Positions 1 through 7,501 of a DNA stretch of 20,967 nt are shown piece by piece. The notes beneath the pieces were generated by a model. It did no database searches, was not told the origin of the DNA, and saw only the letters and a program-made list of their open reading frames with translations. Made by a program: the position numbers and the translations under genes. Every line of letters starts with the position of its first letter. The stretch's first letter is position 1. This DNA is from SCUN01 sp964343975. GTDB taxonomy: Bacteria; Acidobacteriota; Vicinamibacteria; Vicinamibacterales; SCN-69-37. The stretch is taken from the NCBI GenBank assembly GCA_964343975.1, contig CAYFLU010000045.1, positions 1-20,967 on the forward strand. Reading direction: 5' to 3'.

Positions 1-520
1 CCGGAATCCAGTCCTTGAAGAACGGGAAGAGCAGGCGCGTGTTGTAGAGCGGCGGATTTTGCTTCGACAGCACGATCACCGCGATGCCGACCGCGAGACC
101 GATCGCGCACTGCGCGGCCATCTTGTAGCGCGCAAAGAGGCCGTACGTGTTCTTGCGCGCCACCTTCAGGTAGTCGTCCGCAAAGCCGATCGCGCCAAAT
201 CCGGCGGTCGACAACACAGCGATCCAGATGTCCGGATTCTTGAGGTTCGCCCACAGCAGCGTCGGAATGAACACCGCCGCCAGGATCAAGAGGCCGCCCA
301 TCGTCGGCGTGCCCGCCTTCGAGAGGTGCGTCTCCGGACCGTCGGTGCGCACCACCTGACCGATCTGGAACGCGCGCAACCGGCGAATGAACCACGGCCC
401 GGCGAGGATGCTGATCAGAAAGGCCGTGATGCTCGCGGCAGCCGTGCGGAACGTGATGTAGTGCACCAGGTTCAGCAACGACAGCTTGCCGGAGAGCGGA
501 TCGAGGAGATGGAAGAGCAT
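1..520 (-). CDS. mraY: MraY, phospho-N-acetylmuramoyl-pentapeptide transferase (partial, N-terminal part)
   Basis: MraY transfers phospho-MurNAc-pentapeptide from UDP to undecaprenyl phosphate at the inner membrane, making lipid I. Only the first 173 residues lie in the window; the rest runs off the left edge. I translated it by hand from the minus strand. It begins MLFHLLDP, has a hydrophobic segment at about residues 22-42, the family motif KAGTPTMGG at 68-76 and GFADDYLKV at 112-120. D115 and D116 are the conserved aspartate pair of the family. The ATG is at 518-520 and shares one base with the murF stop (TGATG). A GGGAGG ribosome site lies 5 bases upstream of it. Position after murF is the usual dcw order. 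Identity is very sure; the C-terminal half cannot be judged. Confidence 0.95.
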   Translation of the reverse strand, partial: MLFHLLDPLSGKLSLLNLVHYITFRTAAASITAFLISILAGPWFIRRLRAFQIGQVVRTDGPETHLSKAGTPTMGGLLILAAVFIPTLLWANLKNPDIWIAVLSTAGFGAIGFADDYLKVARKNTYGLFARYKMAAQCAIGLAVGIAVIVLSKQNPPLYNTRLLFPFFKDWIP

Positions 521-1938
521 CAGGCCCTCCCCTTCAGGCGATCCGCCACGAGATCGGCGCGCGTGCCGCGCGATGCCTTCACGAGCACGAGATCGCCCGC
601 CTGCACGAGTCCTGAGATCGCATCGGCCGCGGCGGCGCTCTCGGCAAAGCGATGGATCCGGTCGTCGGCCATGCCGGCCGCGCGCGCGCCTTCGACGAGG
701 CCATCGGCGGCCGGGCCGCCGATCGCCACGAGCACGTCGACGCCGGCACGCGCCGCCGCCTCACCGCACGACCGATGCAGCGCGAGCGCCAGATCGCCAA
801 GCTCGCGCATTTCACCGAGCACCGCAATGCGCCGCGAGGCAGGCGTGGCCGCCAGCGTCTCGAGCGTGCGCATCGTCGCCGCCGGGCTGGCATTGTAGGA
901 GTCGTCAACGAGGCGCACGCCATTAGCGAGCGTCGTCACTTCGCCGCGGCGCGCGACCGCCCCCGCGGCAGCGAGCCGCTCCACCATCGCGGACATGGAC
1001 ACGCCCGCTTCGGCGGCCACGGCCATGGCCGCGAGCGCATTCCAGAGATTCGCGCGGCCCGGCAGCGGGAGCGTGATGCGCTGCGATTCGCCGGCGATCA
1101 CAATCGTGGCCGCCGTGCCGTCAAAACCGTGATCGGCGATATCGATGGCGCGCACGTCGGCGCGCGGCGATTCGCCGAAGCGAATCACGCGTCCCGGGAA
1201 GTCGCAGATGCGCGTGGCGATGAGCGGATCATCCGCATTGGCCACGAGTACGCTCGAAAGCGTCGCGCCTTCGAGGATCTCGGCCTTCGCGTCGGCGATC
1301 TTCTCGCGCGAGCCGAAGTGACCGATGTGCGCATCACCCACGTTCGTCCACAGCCGCACGTCGGGCTCCGCAATGCCGACGAGCGTGCGGATCTCTCCCG
1401 CGTGATTCATCCCGAGTTCCACCACTGCAATGTCCGGGCCCGTTCGGAGCTCGAGCAGCGACAAGGGCAACCCGATGTGGTTGTTCAAGTTGCCCTGATT
1501 GCGGAACACGCGATACCGCGCGCCGAGCAGCGCCGCGGTCAATTCTTTCGTGGTGGTTTTACCGGCACTGCCGGTGATCGCCACGACACGCGAGCCGCTC
1601 GCGCGGCGCACGGCGCGGGCCAGGCGCTGCAGCGCGAGCAGGGTGTCGTCGACCTGGATAATGACTGTCGTGTCCGGAGCCGATACAGGATTGGCGACGA
1701 GCAGGCCCCCGATCCGGTTTTGCACAAGATCGCCCACAAATGCATGACCATCGAAGTGGGGGCCCACCAAGGCAATGAACAGCGTGCCGGCGCACACCGC
1801 CGGATCGGTCAACGCGCGGCTGTCGGTCGACACGGCCGCGAACACACGCGCGCGATCGCCCGAGACGAGACGACCGCCGACCGCGTCGGCCACGAAGCCG
1901 GCGCTCAAGGTCACCAGCGAGGCCGTAGTGTCGACCAT
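520..1938 (-). CDS. murF: MurF, UDP-MurNAc-tripeptide--D-Ala-D-Ala ligase
   Basis: MurF is the cytoplasmic ATP-dependent ligase that adds D-Ala-D-Ala to the UDP-MurNAc tripeptide, the last soluble step before MraY. The 472-residue chain has the usual Mur ligase order. An N-terminal substrate domain is followed by an ATP-binding domain with the P-loop GSAGKTTTKE near residues 123-132, then NLNNHIGLPLSLLEL, ELGMNHAGEI and TNVGDAHIGHFG, and a C-terminal domain beginning around VDDSYNASPAATM. All are standard for MurF. The start is ambiguous. The ATG at 1936-1938 gives a TGATG overlap with murE, as at the murF/mraY junction, and is chosen here. A GTG one codon upstream (1939-1941) would give a GTGA overlap. 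Neither has a strong ribosome site, so translational coupling to murE is likely. Confidence 0.96.
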   Translation of the reverse strand: MVDTTASLVTLSAGFVADAVGGRLVSGDRARVFAAVSTDSRALTDPAVCAGTLFIALVGPHFDGHAFVGDLVQNRIGGLLVANPVSAPDTTVIIQVDDTLLALQRLARAVRRASGSRVVAITGSAGKTTTKELTAALLGARYRVFRNQGNLNNHIGLPLSLLELRTGPDIAVVELGMNHAGEIRTLVGIAEPDVRLWTNVGDAHIGHFGSREKIADAKAEILEGATLSSVLVANADDPLIATRICDFPGRVIRFGESPRADVRAIDIADHGFDGTAATIVIAGESQRITLPLPGRANLWNALAAMAVAAEAGVSMSAMVERLAAAGAVARRGEVTTLANGVRLVDDSYNASPAATMRTLETLAATPASRRIAVLGEMRELGDLALALHRSCGEAAARAGVDVLVAIGGPAADGLVEGARAAGMADDRIHRFAESAAAADAISGLVQAGDLVLVKASRGTRADLVADRLKGRA

Positions 1939-3458
1939 CACACCTGGCTCGCTGTTCTACGCTGCAAGGCCGCGCGCGCCACGTCCACGTCATCGAACGG
2001 CAGCGTGCGGTCGCCGATGACCTGATACTTCTCGTGCCCTTTGCCCGCGACGAGCACGAGGTCGCCGGCCTTGGCCTGTTTGATGGCGTGTTCGATCGCG
2101 AGGCGGCGATCGGCAATCGCGATGTACGGGGTCGTCGCGCGCGAGGGCGCGCCCGGATCACGCGCCGGCGCGAGACCGCGCTTGATGTCGTCCATGATCC
2201 GCGCCGGATCTTCCGACCGCGGGTTGTCGCTCGTCACGACGACGAGATCGCTGAGCCGCGCCGCCACCGCGCCCATGAGCGGTCGCTTCGTCGTATCGCG
2301 GTCGCCGCCGCAGCCGAAGACCGTGATCAGCCGGCCGCTGCAGAGCGGACGCGCCGTCTCGAGCAAATTCTTCAGCGCATCGTCCGTGTGCGCGTAGTCC
2401 ACGACAACGCGGACGTCGTCGGTGCGGCCGGAGACCATCTGGAAGCGACCGGGCACGCCGTCAAGGCGCGCGAGTCCGGCTTCGATGGCACCGTGCGGCA
2501 GCCCCAGGGCGTCCGCCACGCCAATGGCGCCGAGGATGTTGTAGACGTTCGGCCGCCCCACGAGCGGCGAGCGCACGGCGAGGCGGCCATGCGGCGTCTC
2601 CACCCCGAACGCGAGCCCTTCGAGCGACGCCTGCACGTCGACCGGACGAATGTCGGCCGGCTTGTCGATGCCGTACGTCACGACGGTCGGCAGCGTGCGC
2701 GCCAACTCGGCGCCGCGCGGGTCGTCCACGTTCACGATGGCCGGTGCATTTGTCGGCAGCATTGTGAAGAGGCGCTTTTTGGCCTCGAAGTACTGCTGCA
2801 TGTCACCGTGGAAATCGAGGTGGTCGCGCGTGAGGTTCGTGAAGAGCGCCGCCCGGAACTTCAGGTAGGCGGCGCGCTGCAGCACAAGCGCATGCGACGA
2901 CACTTCCATGGCGCACGCCGCATCCCCGCCATCCACCGCTTCACGCAGCAGGCGCTGCAGTTCCGACGCTTCCGGCGTGGTGTGGGAGGCATCGCGCTCG
3001 ACGCCGGCGACCTTCACCGATACCGTGCCCATGCGCCCGCAGGGCTTGCCCGCCGCATCGAAGATCGCGGCCAACAGATAGGTCGACGTGGTCTTGCCGT
3101 TGGTGCCCGTGACACCGATCAGATCGAGATGCTCGCTCGGCCGGCCGTAGACGATCGACGCCACTTCTGCGAGCGCGAGCCGCGCGTCGGCCGTGAGCAG
3201 CCAGGGAATCGTCACGCCGTCCGGCGCCGGCGTCTCGGCAATGATCGCCACGGCGCCCTTCGCCATCGCCTGCGCCGCAAACGCGGCGCCATCCGCCTTC
3301 TGTCCGCGCACCGCGACGAACACCGTGCCCGTGCCAGCGGCCCGTGAATCGTGCGCCACGCCGGTGACCGGCACGGCGCCTGCGCCCAGGCGCGCGACCA
3401 CCGCGCTCGCCTCAGGGGCGAGCATGCGGGCGTCACGCACGAGGTCGGCCAACGTCAT
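1938..3458 (-). CDS. murE: MurE, UDP-MurNAc-L-Ala-D-Glu--meso-diaminopimelate ligase
   Basis: MurE adds the third amino acid of the peptidoglycan stem peptide in the cytoplasm. The 506-residue protein has the P-loop TGTNGKTT at 117-124, TTPEASELQ at 160-168, MEVSSHAL at 184-191, and the EAKKRLF segment carrying the lysine that is carbamylated in Mur ligases (about K227). It continues with DYAHTDDAL near 354-362 and GCGGDRDTTKRPLM near 382-395. The substrate-selecting motif is DNPRSED at 411-417. DNPR is the signature of meso-diaminopimelate-adding enzymes rather than lysine-adding ones, so the wall is predicted to be mDAP type. The ATG overlaps the ftsI stop as ATGA, with GGAG 7 bases upstream. 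It lies in the dcw operon between ftsI and murF. Confidence 0.97.
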   Translation of the reverse strand: MTLADLVRDARMLAPEASAVVARLGAGAVPVTGVAHDSRAAGTGTVFVAVRGQKADGAAFAAQAMAKGAVAIIAETPAPDGVTIPWLLTADARLALAEVASIVYGRPSEHLDLIGVTGTNGKTTSTYLLAAIFDAAGKPCGRMGTVSVKVAGVERDASHTTPEASELQRLLREAVDGGDAACAMEVSSHALVLQRAAYLKFRAALFTNLTRDHLDFHGDMQQYFEAKKRLFTMLPTNAPAIVNVDDPRGAELARTLPTVVTYGIDKPADIRPVDVQASLEGLAFGVETPHGRLAVRSPLVGRPNVYNILGAIGVADALGLPHGAIEAGLARLDGVPGRFQMVSGRTDDVRVVVDYAHTDDALKNLLETARPLCSGRLITVFGCGGDRDTTKRPLMGAVAARLSDLVVVTSDNPRSEDPARIMDDIKRGLAPARDPGAPSRATTPYIAIADRRLAIEHAIKQAKAGDLVLVAGKGHEKYQVIGDRTLPFDDVDVARAALQRRTASQV

Positions 3459-5560
3459 CTCGACGCTCCGGCGCCAGTGGGCACCACAATGCGTTTGAGT
3501 TGCAGCGCAATGACGCCGCCGCGTTCGAGCGGCGCGCCCGCGAGCGGCTGCTGCGCGACGACGACGCCGTCGCCCGAGACGCGCGGCACGAGGCCGGCGC
3601 GCCCCAGCACGCGCAGCGCATCCCGTGCGCTCAACCCTTGCACGTTCGGCACGAGTTCTTCACCGCTCGTGTTGCTCAGCACCGCCTGCACGGGCGCATT
3701 CACCACGGGCGCGTTCATCGCCAACGCCGGCGCCGTGATGAGCACGGGCGGCACCGGGTTGATGGACCGCGGCACGCCCAGTTGGCGCAGCGCGCCTTCG
3801 GCGATGTTGTGCCAGATCGGAGCGGCCACACTGCCGCCGTACGGATTGCCGTTACGCGGTGTGTCGACCACGACGATGATCGCCAGGCGCGGATTGCGGG
3901 ACGGCACGAACCCGACGAACGACACGTTGTAGTCGGTCATCGAATAGTGACCACCAATGACCTTCGCGGCCGTGCCGGTCTTGCCGGCGACCTGATACCC
4001 ATCGACCTTGGCCAGTCCGCCCGTCCCTCGCGCGACGACCTGCTCCATGATCTCGGTGACCGTCGCCGCCGTCTCCGGCTTGATCGCCTGGCTGAGCACC
4101 TTCTGCACGTTCGGCGTGCGCACACCGTTGGAGATCTTCGCGCGCACCAGGTGCGGCTGATACAACGTGCCGCCGTTCGCCACGGCGCCGACCGCCGACA
4201 CCATCTGCATCGGCGTCACGTTGACCTCATAGCCCATGGACATCGAGGCGAGCGAGCTCTCGTTCAGATCGCGCAGCGGCGCCACGTAGCCACGGCTCTC
4301 GCCGTTCAGCTCGCGATTCACTTTCTGGCCAAAGCCGAACCGGCGGGCGTAGTCCTCGAGCCGCTCACCGCCGACCCTGAAACCGATCTTGATCGCACCG
4401 ACGTTGCTCGAATGGACAATGACGTCCTCGAACGAGATCGCGCCGTAGTTATGGCCCTTCGCTTCCGTGATGGGCTTGCGACCCGGGATCGTCAGGACGC
4501 CCGGGTTGCAGTCGACAATGTCGTCGATCTTGAAGAGGCCGTTCTCGAATGCCGCTGAGGCGGTGACGATCTTGAACGTCGAGCCGGGCTCGTACGTGTC
4601 CTGGATCGCCCGGTTCTTGCGCGCATCTTCGCTCGTCACTTCCTGCGGGAAGTTCGGATTGAAGTTCGGGTAGCTCGCCTCGGCCAGGATCTCGCCGTTC
4701 TGCGGATCCACCACGATGGCCGTGCCGCCCTTGGCGTTGAACTTCTCGACGCCGGCCTTCAATTCACGCTCGGCGATGTGCTGCACGTACTGGTCGATCG
4801 TGAGCTCGATCGTCTCGCCCGGCTGCGACGGCTGCTCCACCAAGCTCTGCACCGTGCGGCCGCGCGCGTCGACCTGCACGAGCGACTGCCCGTCCACGCC
4901 CGTGATGCGCGAATTGAACGCCGCCTCGACACCGCCGAGCCCGACGTTGTCGAGGCTCACGAACCCGAGCACGTGCGACGCGAGTTCCTTCTTCGGATAG
5001 AAGCGCTTCGTCTCGGAGCGCAGACCGATGCCGGCCAGTTTGAGCTTGGCCACGCGCGCCGCCGCATCCGGCGCGATCTGCCGACGCACATACGCGAAGG
5101 CGCGCTTCGACGACAACTTCTCGAGCAGTTCTTTCCGCTCCGCCGGCGTGCAGTCGCCGAACGCCGCACAGAGTGACGCCGTGGCGGCTTCGGCGTCCTT
5201 GATTTCCGTCGGCACGGCGATCACCGTGTCGGCATCCACCGAGTACGCGAGGATCTGGCCGTTGCGATCGACGATCTCGCCGCGCTTCGCGCGGTCCACG
5301 AGCTGGCGCCGCTGACGCAGTTCGGCCTGTTCGAGCAGGAAGTCGTGCTGCATGACCTGCAGATTCACGAACCGTGCCTCGACGGCAAGGCCCCAGACCG
5401 CGAGGGCGCCGATCACGACGATGACGCGCCGCTTCAGATTCGCGCGCCACGTCTCTTCAAAACTCGCGCCCGGCCGATCGGCCGGCGTGAGCACCGTGAG
5501 CGCGGCACGCGGCGTCTTCGGCAGCAGGCGAGCGAAGGCGCCCAATGGATCGCGCGTCAT
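3455..5560 (-). CDS. ftsI: FtsI-type septal penicillin-binding protein with C-terminal PASTA domain
   Basis: This class B PBP (701 residues) is the transpeptidase that crosslinks septal peptidoglycan with FtsW. It has a cytoplasmic N-terminus, one membrane segment at about 46-62, a dimerisation/pedestal region beginning RGEIVDRNGQILA, and a periplasmic transpeptidase domain. All three active-site motifs are present: S327-T-F-K330 (nucleophile), S384-S-N386 and K527-T-G529. After the catalytic domain comes an alanine-rich linker and one PASTA domain at about 634-690 (VPNVQGLSARDALRVLG onward). Classical E. coli FtsI lacks PASTA, so the domain plan is closer to SpoVD/PBP2x-like proteins, although the context is that of ftsI. 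The ATG overlaps the ftsL stop (ATGA), with GGAGG 6 bases upstream. No serine/threonine kinase gene accompanies the PASTA domain here. Confidence 0.95.
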   Translation of the reverse strand: MTRDPLGAFARLLPKTPRAALTVLTPADRPGASFEETWRANLKRRVIVVIGALAVWGLAVEARFVNLQVMQHDFLLEQAELRQRRQLVDRAKRGEIVDRNGQILAYSVDADTVIAVPTEIKDAEAATASLCAAFGDCTPAERKELLEKLSSKRAFAYVRRQIAPDAAARVAKLKLAGIGLRSETKRFYPKKELASHVLGFVSLDNVGLGGVEAAFNSRITGVDGQSLVQVDARGRTVQSLVEQPSQPGETIELTIDQYVQHIAERELKAGVEKFNAKGGTAIVVDPQNGEILAEASYPNFNPNFPQEVTSEDARKNRAIQDTYEPGSTFKIVTASAAFENGLFKIDDIVDCNPGVLTIPGRKPITEAKGHNYGAISFEDVIVHSSNVGAIKIGFRVGGERLEDYARRFGFGQKVNRELNGESRGYVAPLRDLNESSLASMSMGYEVNVTPMQMVSAVGAVANGGTLYQPHLVRAKISNGVRTPNVQKVLSQAIKPETAATVTEIMEQVVARGTGGLAKVDGYQVAGKTGTAAKVIGGHYSMTDYNVSFVGFVPSRNPRLAIIVVVDTPRNGNPYGGSVAAPIWHNIAEGALRQLGVPRSINPVPPVLITAPALAMNAPVVNAPVQAVLSNTSGEELVPNVQGLSARDALRVLGRAGLVPRVSGDGVVVAQQPLAGAPLERGGVIALQLKRIVVPTGAGASR

Positions 5561-5970
5561 CGACCACCTCCAGGCAGCGGACTCGCGCTGGCCACGACCG
5601 CCTTGTCCACCGTCGTCGTCCGGCGCCGCTCCACCACGACCGTGCTCGCCGTCGGCGGCACGACCATGTGCAGATCCTGCGTCGCGATGCGCTCGATGCG
5701 TTCCGGTGCGGTCAGCGTCTCGATCAGCAGGCGCAGACGGCGGTTGATCGCTTCCTCTTCCGCGCGCTCATGCGTGAGCTGTTCAATCGTGAAGTTGTGA
5801 CTCCACCGCTCGAAATGCTGCCAGGCGGCAAAGAGCGCCATGAAGACGATGAGCGCCCACACGCCGGCCGTCTGGAGGAACTCCGCCCGCTGGCGCGTGT
5901 CGACCTCGCGCACGATGGGGTTGTTCCGCACATCCTTCTTGATGGCGTATTCGACGTCGATGTGACTCAT
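5557..5970 (-). CDS. ftsL: FtsL-like cell division protein
   Basis: This is a 137-residue bitopic protein in the exact dcw slot of ftsL, between rsmH and ftsI. It has a short charged N-terminus, one membrane segment at about residues 32-50 (FLQTAGVWALIVFMALFAAW), then a predicted coiled coil rich in Glu, Arg and Leu (about 52-90). The segment LTAPERIERIATQDLHMVVP follows and is typical of FtsL/DivIC proteins. The C-terminal 30 residues are low-complexity. FtsL forms the FtsQLB complex that activates FtsWI at the septum. Sequence conservation in this family is poor, so the call rests on size, topology and position. The start overlaps the rsmH stop as ATGA, and an AAGGTG ribosome site lies just upstream. 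Confidence 0.86.
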   Translation of the reverse strand: MSHIDVEYAIKKDVRNNPIVREVDTRQRAEFLQTAGVWALIVFMALFAAWQHFERWSHNFTIEQLTHERAEEEAINRRLRLLIETLTAPERIERIATQDLHMVVPPTASTVVVERRRTTTVDKAVVASASPLPGGGR

Positions 5971-6869
5971 GCCACCTTCTCCATCGCCCGAACCTTGGCG
6001 CTGCGTGACCGTGGATTGGCCTCCCGCTCGGCATCGGTCGGCTCGAGCGGCTTCGGCGTGAGCACGCGGCCCATCGGCGCGGCGCCGTCATCCGGGCGCG
6101 CCAGAGCCTTGAAGGTGTGTTTGACGATCCGGTCTTCCAGCGAGTGAAACGCAATGACGACGAGACGGCCCCCCGTGTGGAGCGCCGCGACGGTGGAGCG
6201 CAGGAACGCGTCCAGTCCGTCGAGTTCGCCGTTGATCCAGATGCGCAGCGCCTGAAACGTGCGCGTGGCCGGATCGATCCGCTGCCAGGTGCCGCCGCCG
6301 GCTGCGCGCCGAACGACGGTCGCGAGTTCTCCGGTGCGCTCGAACGCCTTCTGCCCGCGCGCAGCCACGATCGCCCGCGCGATGCGCCGCGCGTGGCGCT
6401 CTTCGCCGTACTGATAAATGACGTCGGCGAGCGTGCCCTCATCGACCTGCGCGAGCCGTTCGGCGAGCGTCTCGCCCGCGGCCGTGTTCATGCGCATGTC
6501 GAGCGGACCGTCCTGCTTGAAGCTGAAGCCGCGCGTGGCGTCGTCGAGCTGCATCGATGACACGCCGAGATCGGCGAGCGCGCCATCGATGCCGTCGATG
6601 TGCCGCTCGGCCAACACCGCCGGGAGTTCACGAAAGTCCGCGTGCACGAATTCCACGCGCGCCGCGTAGGTCGCGAGCCGCGCGCGCGCATGCGCGAGCG
6701 CCGCCGGATCGCGATCGAGGCCGATCACCTTGCCGGCGCCGGCCTCGAGCAGCATCTCGGTGTGACCGCCGAGACCCAGCGTGCAATCCACATAGACGCC
6801 GCTCGGCTGCGGCGCGAGGAGCGAGAGCACCTCGCTCGGCATCACGGGGGCGTGGACGGGCGTCGCCAT
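5967..6869 (-). CDS. rsmH: RsmH, 16S rRNA (cytosine-1402-N4)-methyltransferase
   Basis: RsmH (MraW) uses S-adenosylmethionine to methylate N4 of C1402 in 16S rRNA. The 300-residue length is normal. The N-terminal HAPVMPSEVLSLL, the SAM-binding loop DCTLGLGGHTEMLLE at 28-42, the acidic strand end VIGLDRDPAAL at 48-57 and the C-terminal family signature NPRSRSAKVRAMEKV are all present. The central LADLGVSSMQLDDATRGFSF segment is also a strong family marker. The ATG at 6867-6869 overlaps the mraZ stop by one base (TGATG). The nearest GGAG is about 11 bases upstream, so translation is probably coupled to mraZ. It sits second in the dcw operon, as in most bacteria. Confidence 0.97.
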   Translation of the reverse strand: MATPVHAPVMPSEVLSLLAPQPSGVYVDCTLGLGGHTEMLLEAGAGKVIGLDRDPAALAHARARLATYAARVEFVHADFRELPAVLAERHIDGIDGALADLGVSSMQLDDATRGFSFKQDGPLDMRMNTAAGETLAERLAQVDEGTLADVIYQYGEERHARRIARAIVAARGQKAFERTGELATVVRRAAGGGTWQRIDPATRTFQALRIWINGELDGLDAFLRSTVAALHTGGRLVVIAFHSLEDRIVKHTFKALARPDDGAAPMGRVLTPKPLEPTDAEREANPRSRSAKVRAMEKVA

Positions 6870-7309
6870 CAGATGCCGAACTCCGACAGCGCCTTCGCGT
6901 CGTCATCCGTGAAGGGTTCGGCCGCCATCTTGTGCACGAAGCGGTCGTGGTTCCAGACGTCGAGGTAGTCGATCTGCCCGAGCACGTCGACATCACCCGA
7001 CATCGCGGCGACCGTGCGCAGCTGCCACGGAATCATCACGCGCCCTTGCGTGTCGAAATCCATGGCCTGGCCGTAGTAGCTGACGCGGGCGAGAAACTTC
7101 AGTCGGGCCGGATGCGTACTTGGCATCTTGGCGAGTCGCTGTTCGAGGGCCTGCCACACGGGCATCGGGTAAATGCGGACGGACTCGCCCGTCACACTGG
7201 TCACGAACAGACCGGTGCCGTGGGTGTCCTGCACGAGCGCGCGGAACGACGCGGGGAGCTTGAGGCGCCCCTTGTCATCGATCTTGGCGGGATAATTACC
7301 GCGCAGCAC
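6869..7309 (-). CDS. mraZ: MraZ, transcriptional regulator of the dcw operon
   Basis: MraZ is the DNA-binding protein that heads the dcw cluster and, in E. coli, represses its own promoter. The 146-residue protein contains two SpoVT/AbrB-like halves, each with the family DxxxR motif: D11-D-K-G-R15 and D86-T-Q-G-R90. The pseudo-repeat forms a toroidal DNA-binding protein in known members. The start is GTG at 7307-7309 (GTG CTG CGC GGT), because no in-frame ATG lies nearby. A GGAG ribosome site is 7 bases upstream, which supports this choice. A promoter and a three-repeat candidate operator lie immediately upstream, so autoregulation is likely. The C-terminal extension (EPFTDDDAKALSEFGI) is acidic and not obviously part of the DNA-binding fold. 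Confidence 0.96.
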   Translation of the reverse strand: MLRGNYPAKIDDKGRLKLPASFRALVQDTHGTGLFVTSVTGESVRIYPMPVWQALEQRLAKMPSTHPARLKFLARVSYYGQAMDFDTQGRVMIPWQLRTVAAMSGDVDVLGQIDYLDVWNHDRFVHKMAAEPFTDDDAKALSEFGI

Positions 7310-7316
7310 GTTGATG

Positions 7317-7341
7317 CTCCACTTTTATCCAGAAAAGTCCA
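7317..7341 (-). promoter_or_regulatory. Candidate MraZ operator (three TGGAN direct repeats)
   Basis: On the minus strand TGGAC, TGGAT and TGGAG occur at 7341-7337, 7331-7327 and 7321-7317. They are separated by exactly 5 bases (TTTTC and AAAAG), giving a 10-base period. E. coli MraZ binds TGGGN repeats separated by 5 bases, so spacing and core match a known operator type with A in place of the third G. The array starts at the predicted +1, and the last repeat contains the mraZ ribosome site GGAG. A bound MraZ could therefore block both polymerase and ribosome. The spacers also allow a 6-bp hairpin (ACTTTT/AAAAGT) in the leader. Confidence 0.75.
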
Positions 7342-7346
7342 CGACG

Positions 7347-7375
7347 ATGTTAGGACCGGCCCCCTACCCAGTCAA
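7347..7375 (-). promoter_or_regulatory. Sigma70-type promoter of the dcw operon
   Basis: On the minus strand TTGACT (7375-7370) is followed by a 17-base spacer and TAACAT (7352-7347). The -35 matches the consensus at five of six bases and the -10 at four of six, with ideal spacing. The predicted start near 7340 leaves a leader of about 30 bases to the mraZ GTG. It is the only clear -35/-10 pair found in front of a gene in this window. Confidence 0.72.
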
Positions 7376-7380
7376 TGGCA

Positions 7381-7402
7381 AAGTTCGATAAAACAAGAAC
7401 TT
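7381..7402. repeat. Inverted repeat AAGTTC-N10-GAACTT upstream of the dcw promoter
   Basis: AAGTTC at 7381-7386 and GAACTT at 7397-7402 form a perfect 6-bp inverted repeat around an A/T-rich 10-base centre. It ends 5 bases upstream of the dcw -35 box. It could be an operator for a second regulator or an A/T-rich upstream element, and the divergent SDR gene could also be affected. The 7310-7501 intergenic region otherwise holds only the dcw promoter and operator and a weak promoter-like match for the divergent gene. Confidence 0.4.
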
Positions 7403-7501
7403 ACGTCGAAGTTTCGCCCCTCTTTCGAGAGTGAATACAAAGCGAAAGTCGTTCGAGTGGTTCAGCCCGAGATTTGACGAGGGCGCGGGGGCGCGTTAGC
7501 G

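Noticed and set aside
652..2025. A 457-codon plus-strand frame opposite murF
   Set aside because: It is the antisense shadow of murF and has no plausible fold or start signal.
2034..3347. A 437-codon plus-strand frame opposite murE
   Set aside because: It is antisense to murE and Arg/His/Glu-rich without recognisable motifs; a codon-bias shadow.
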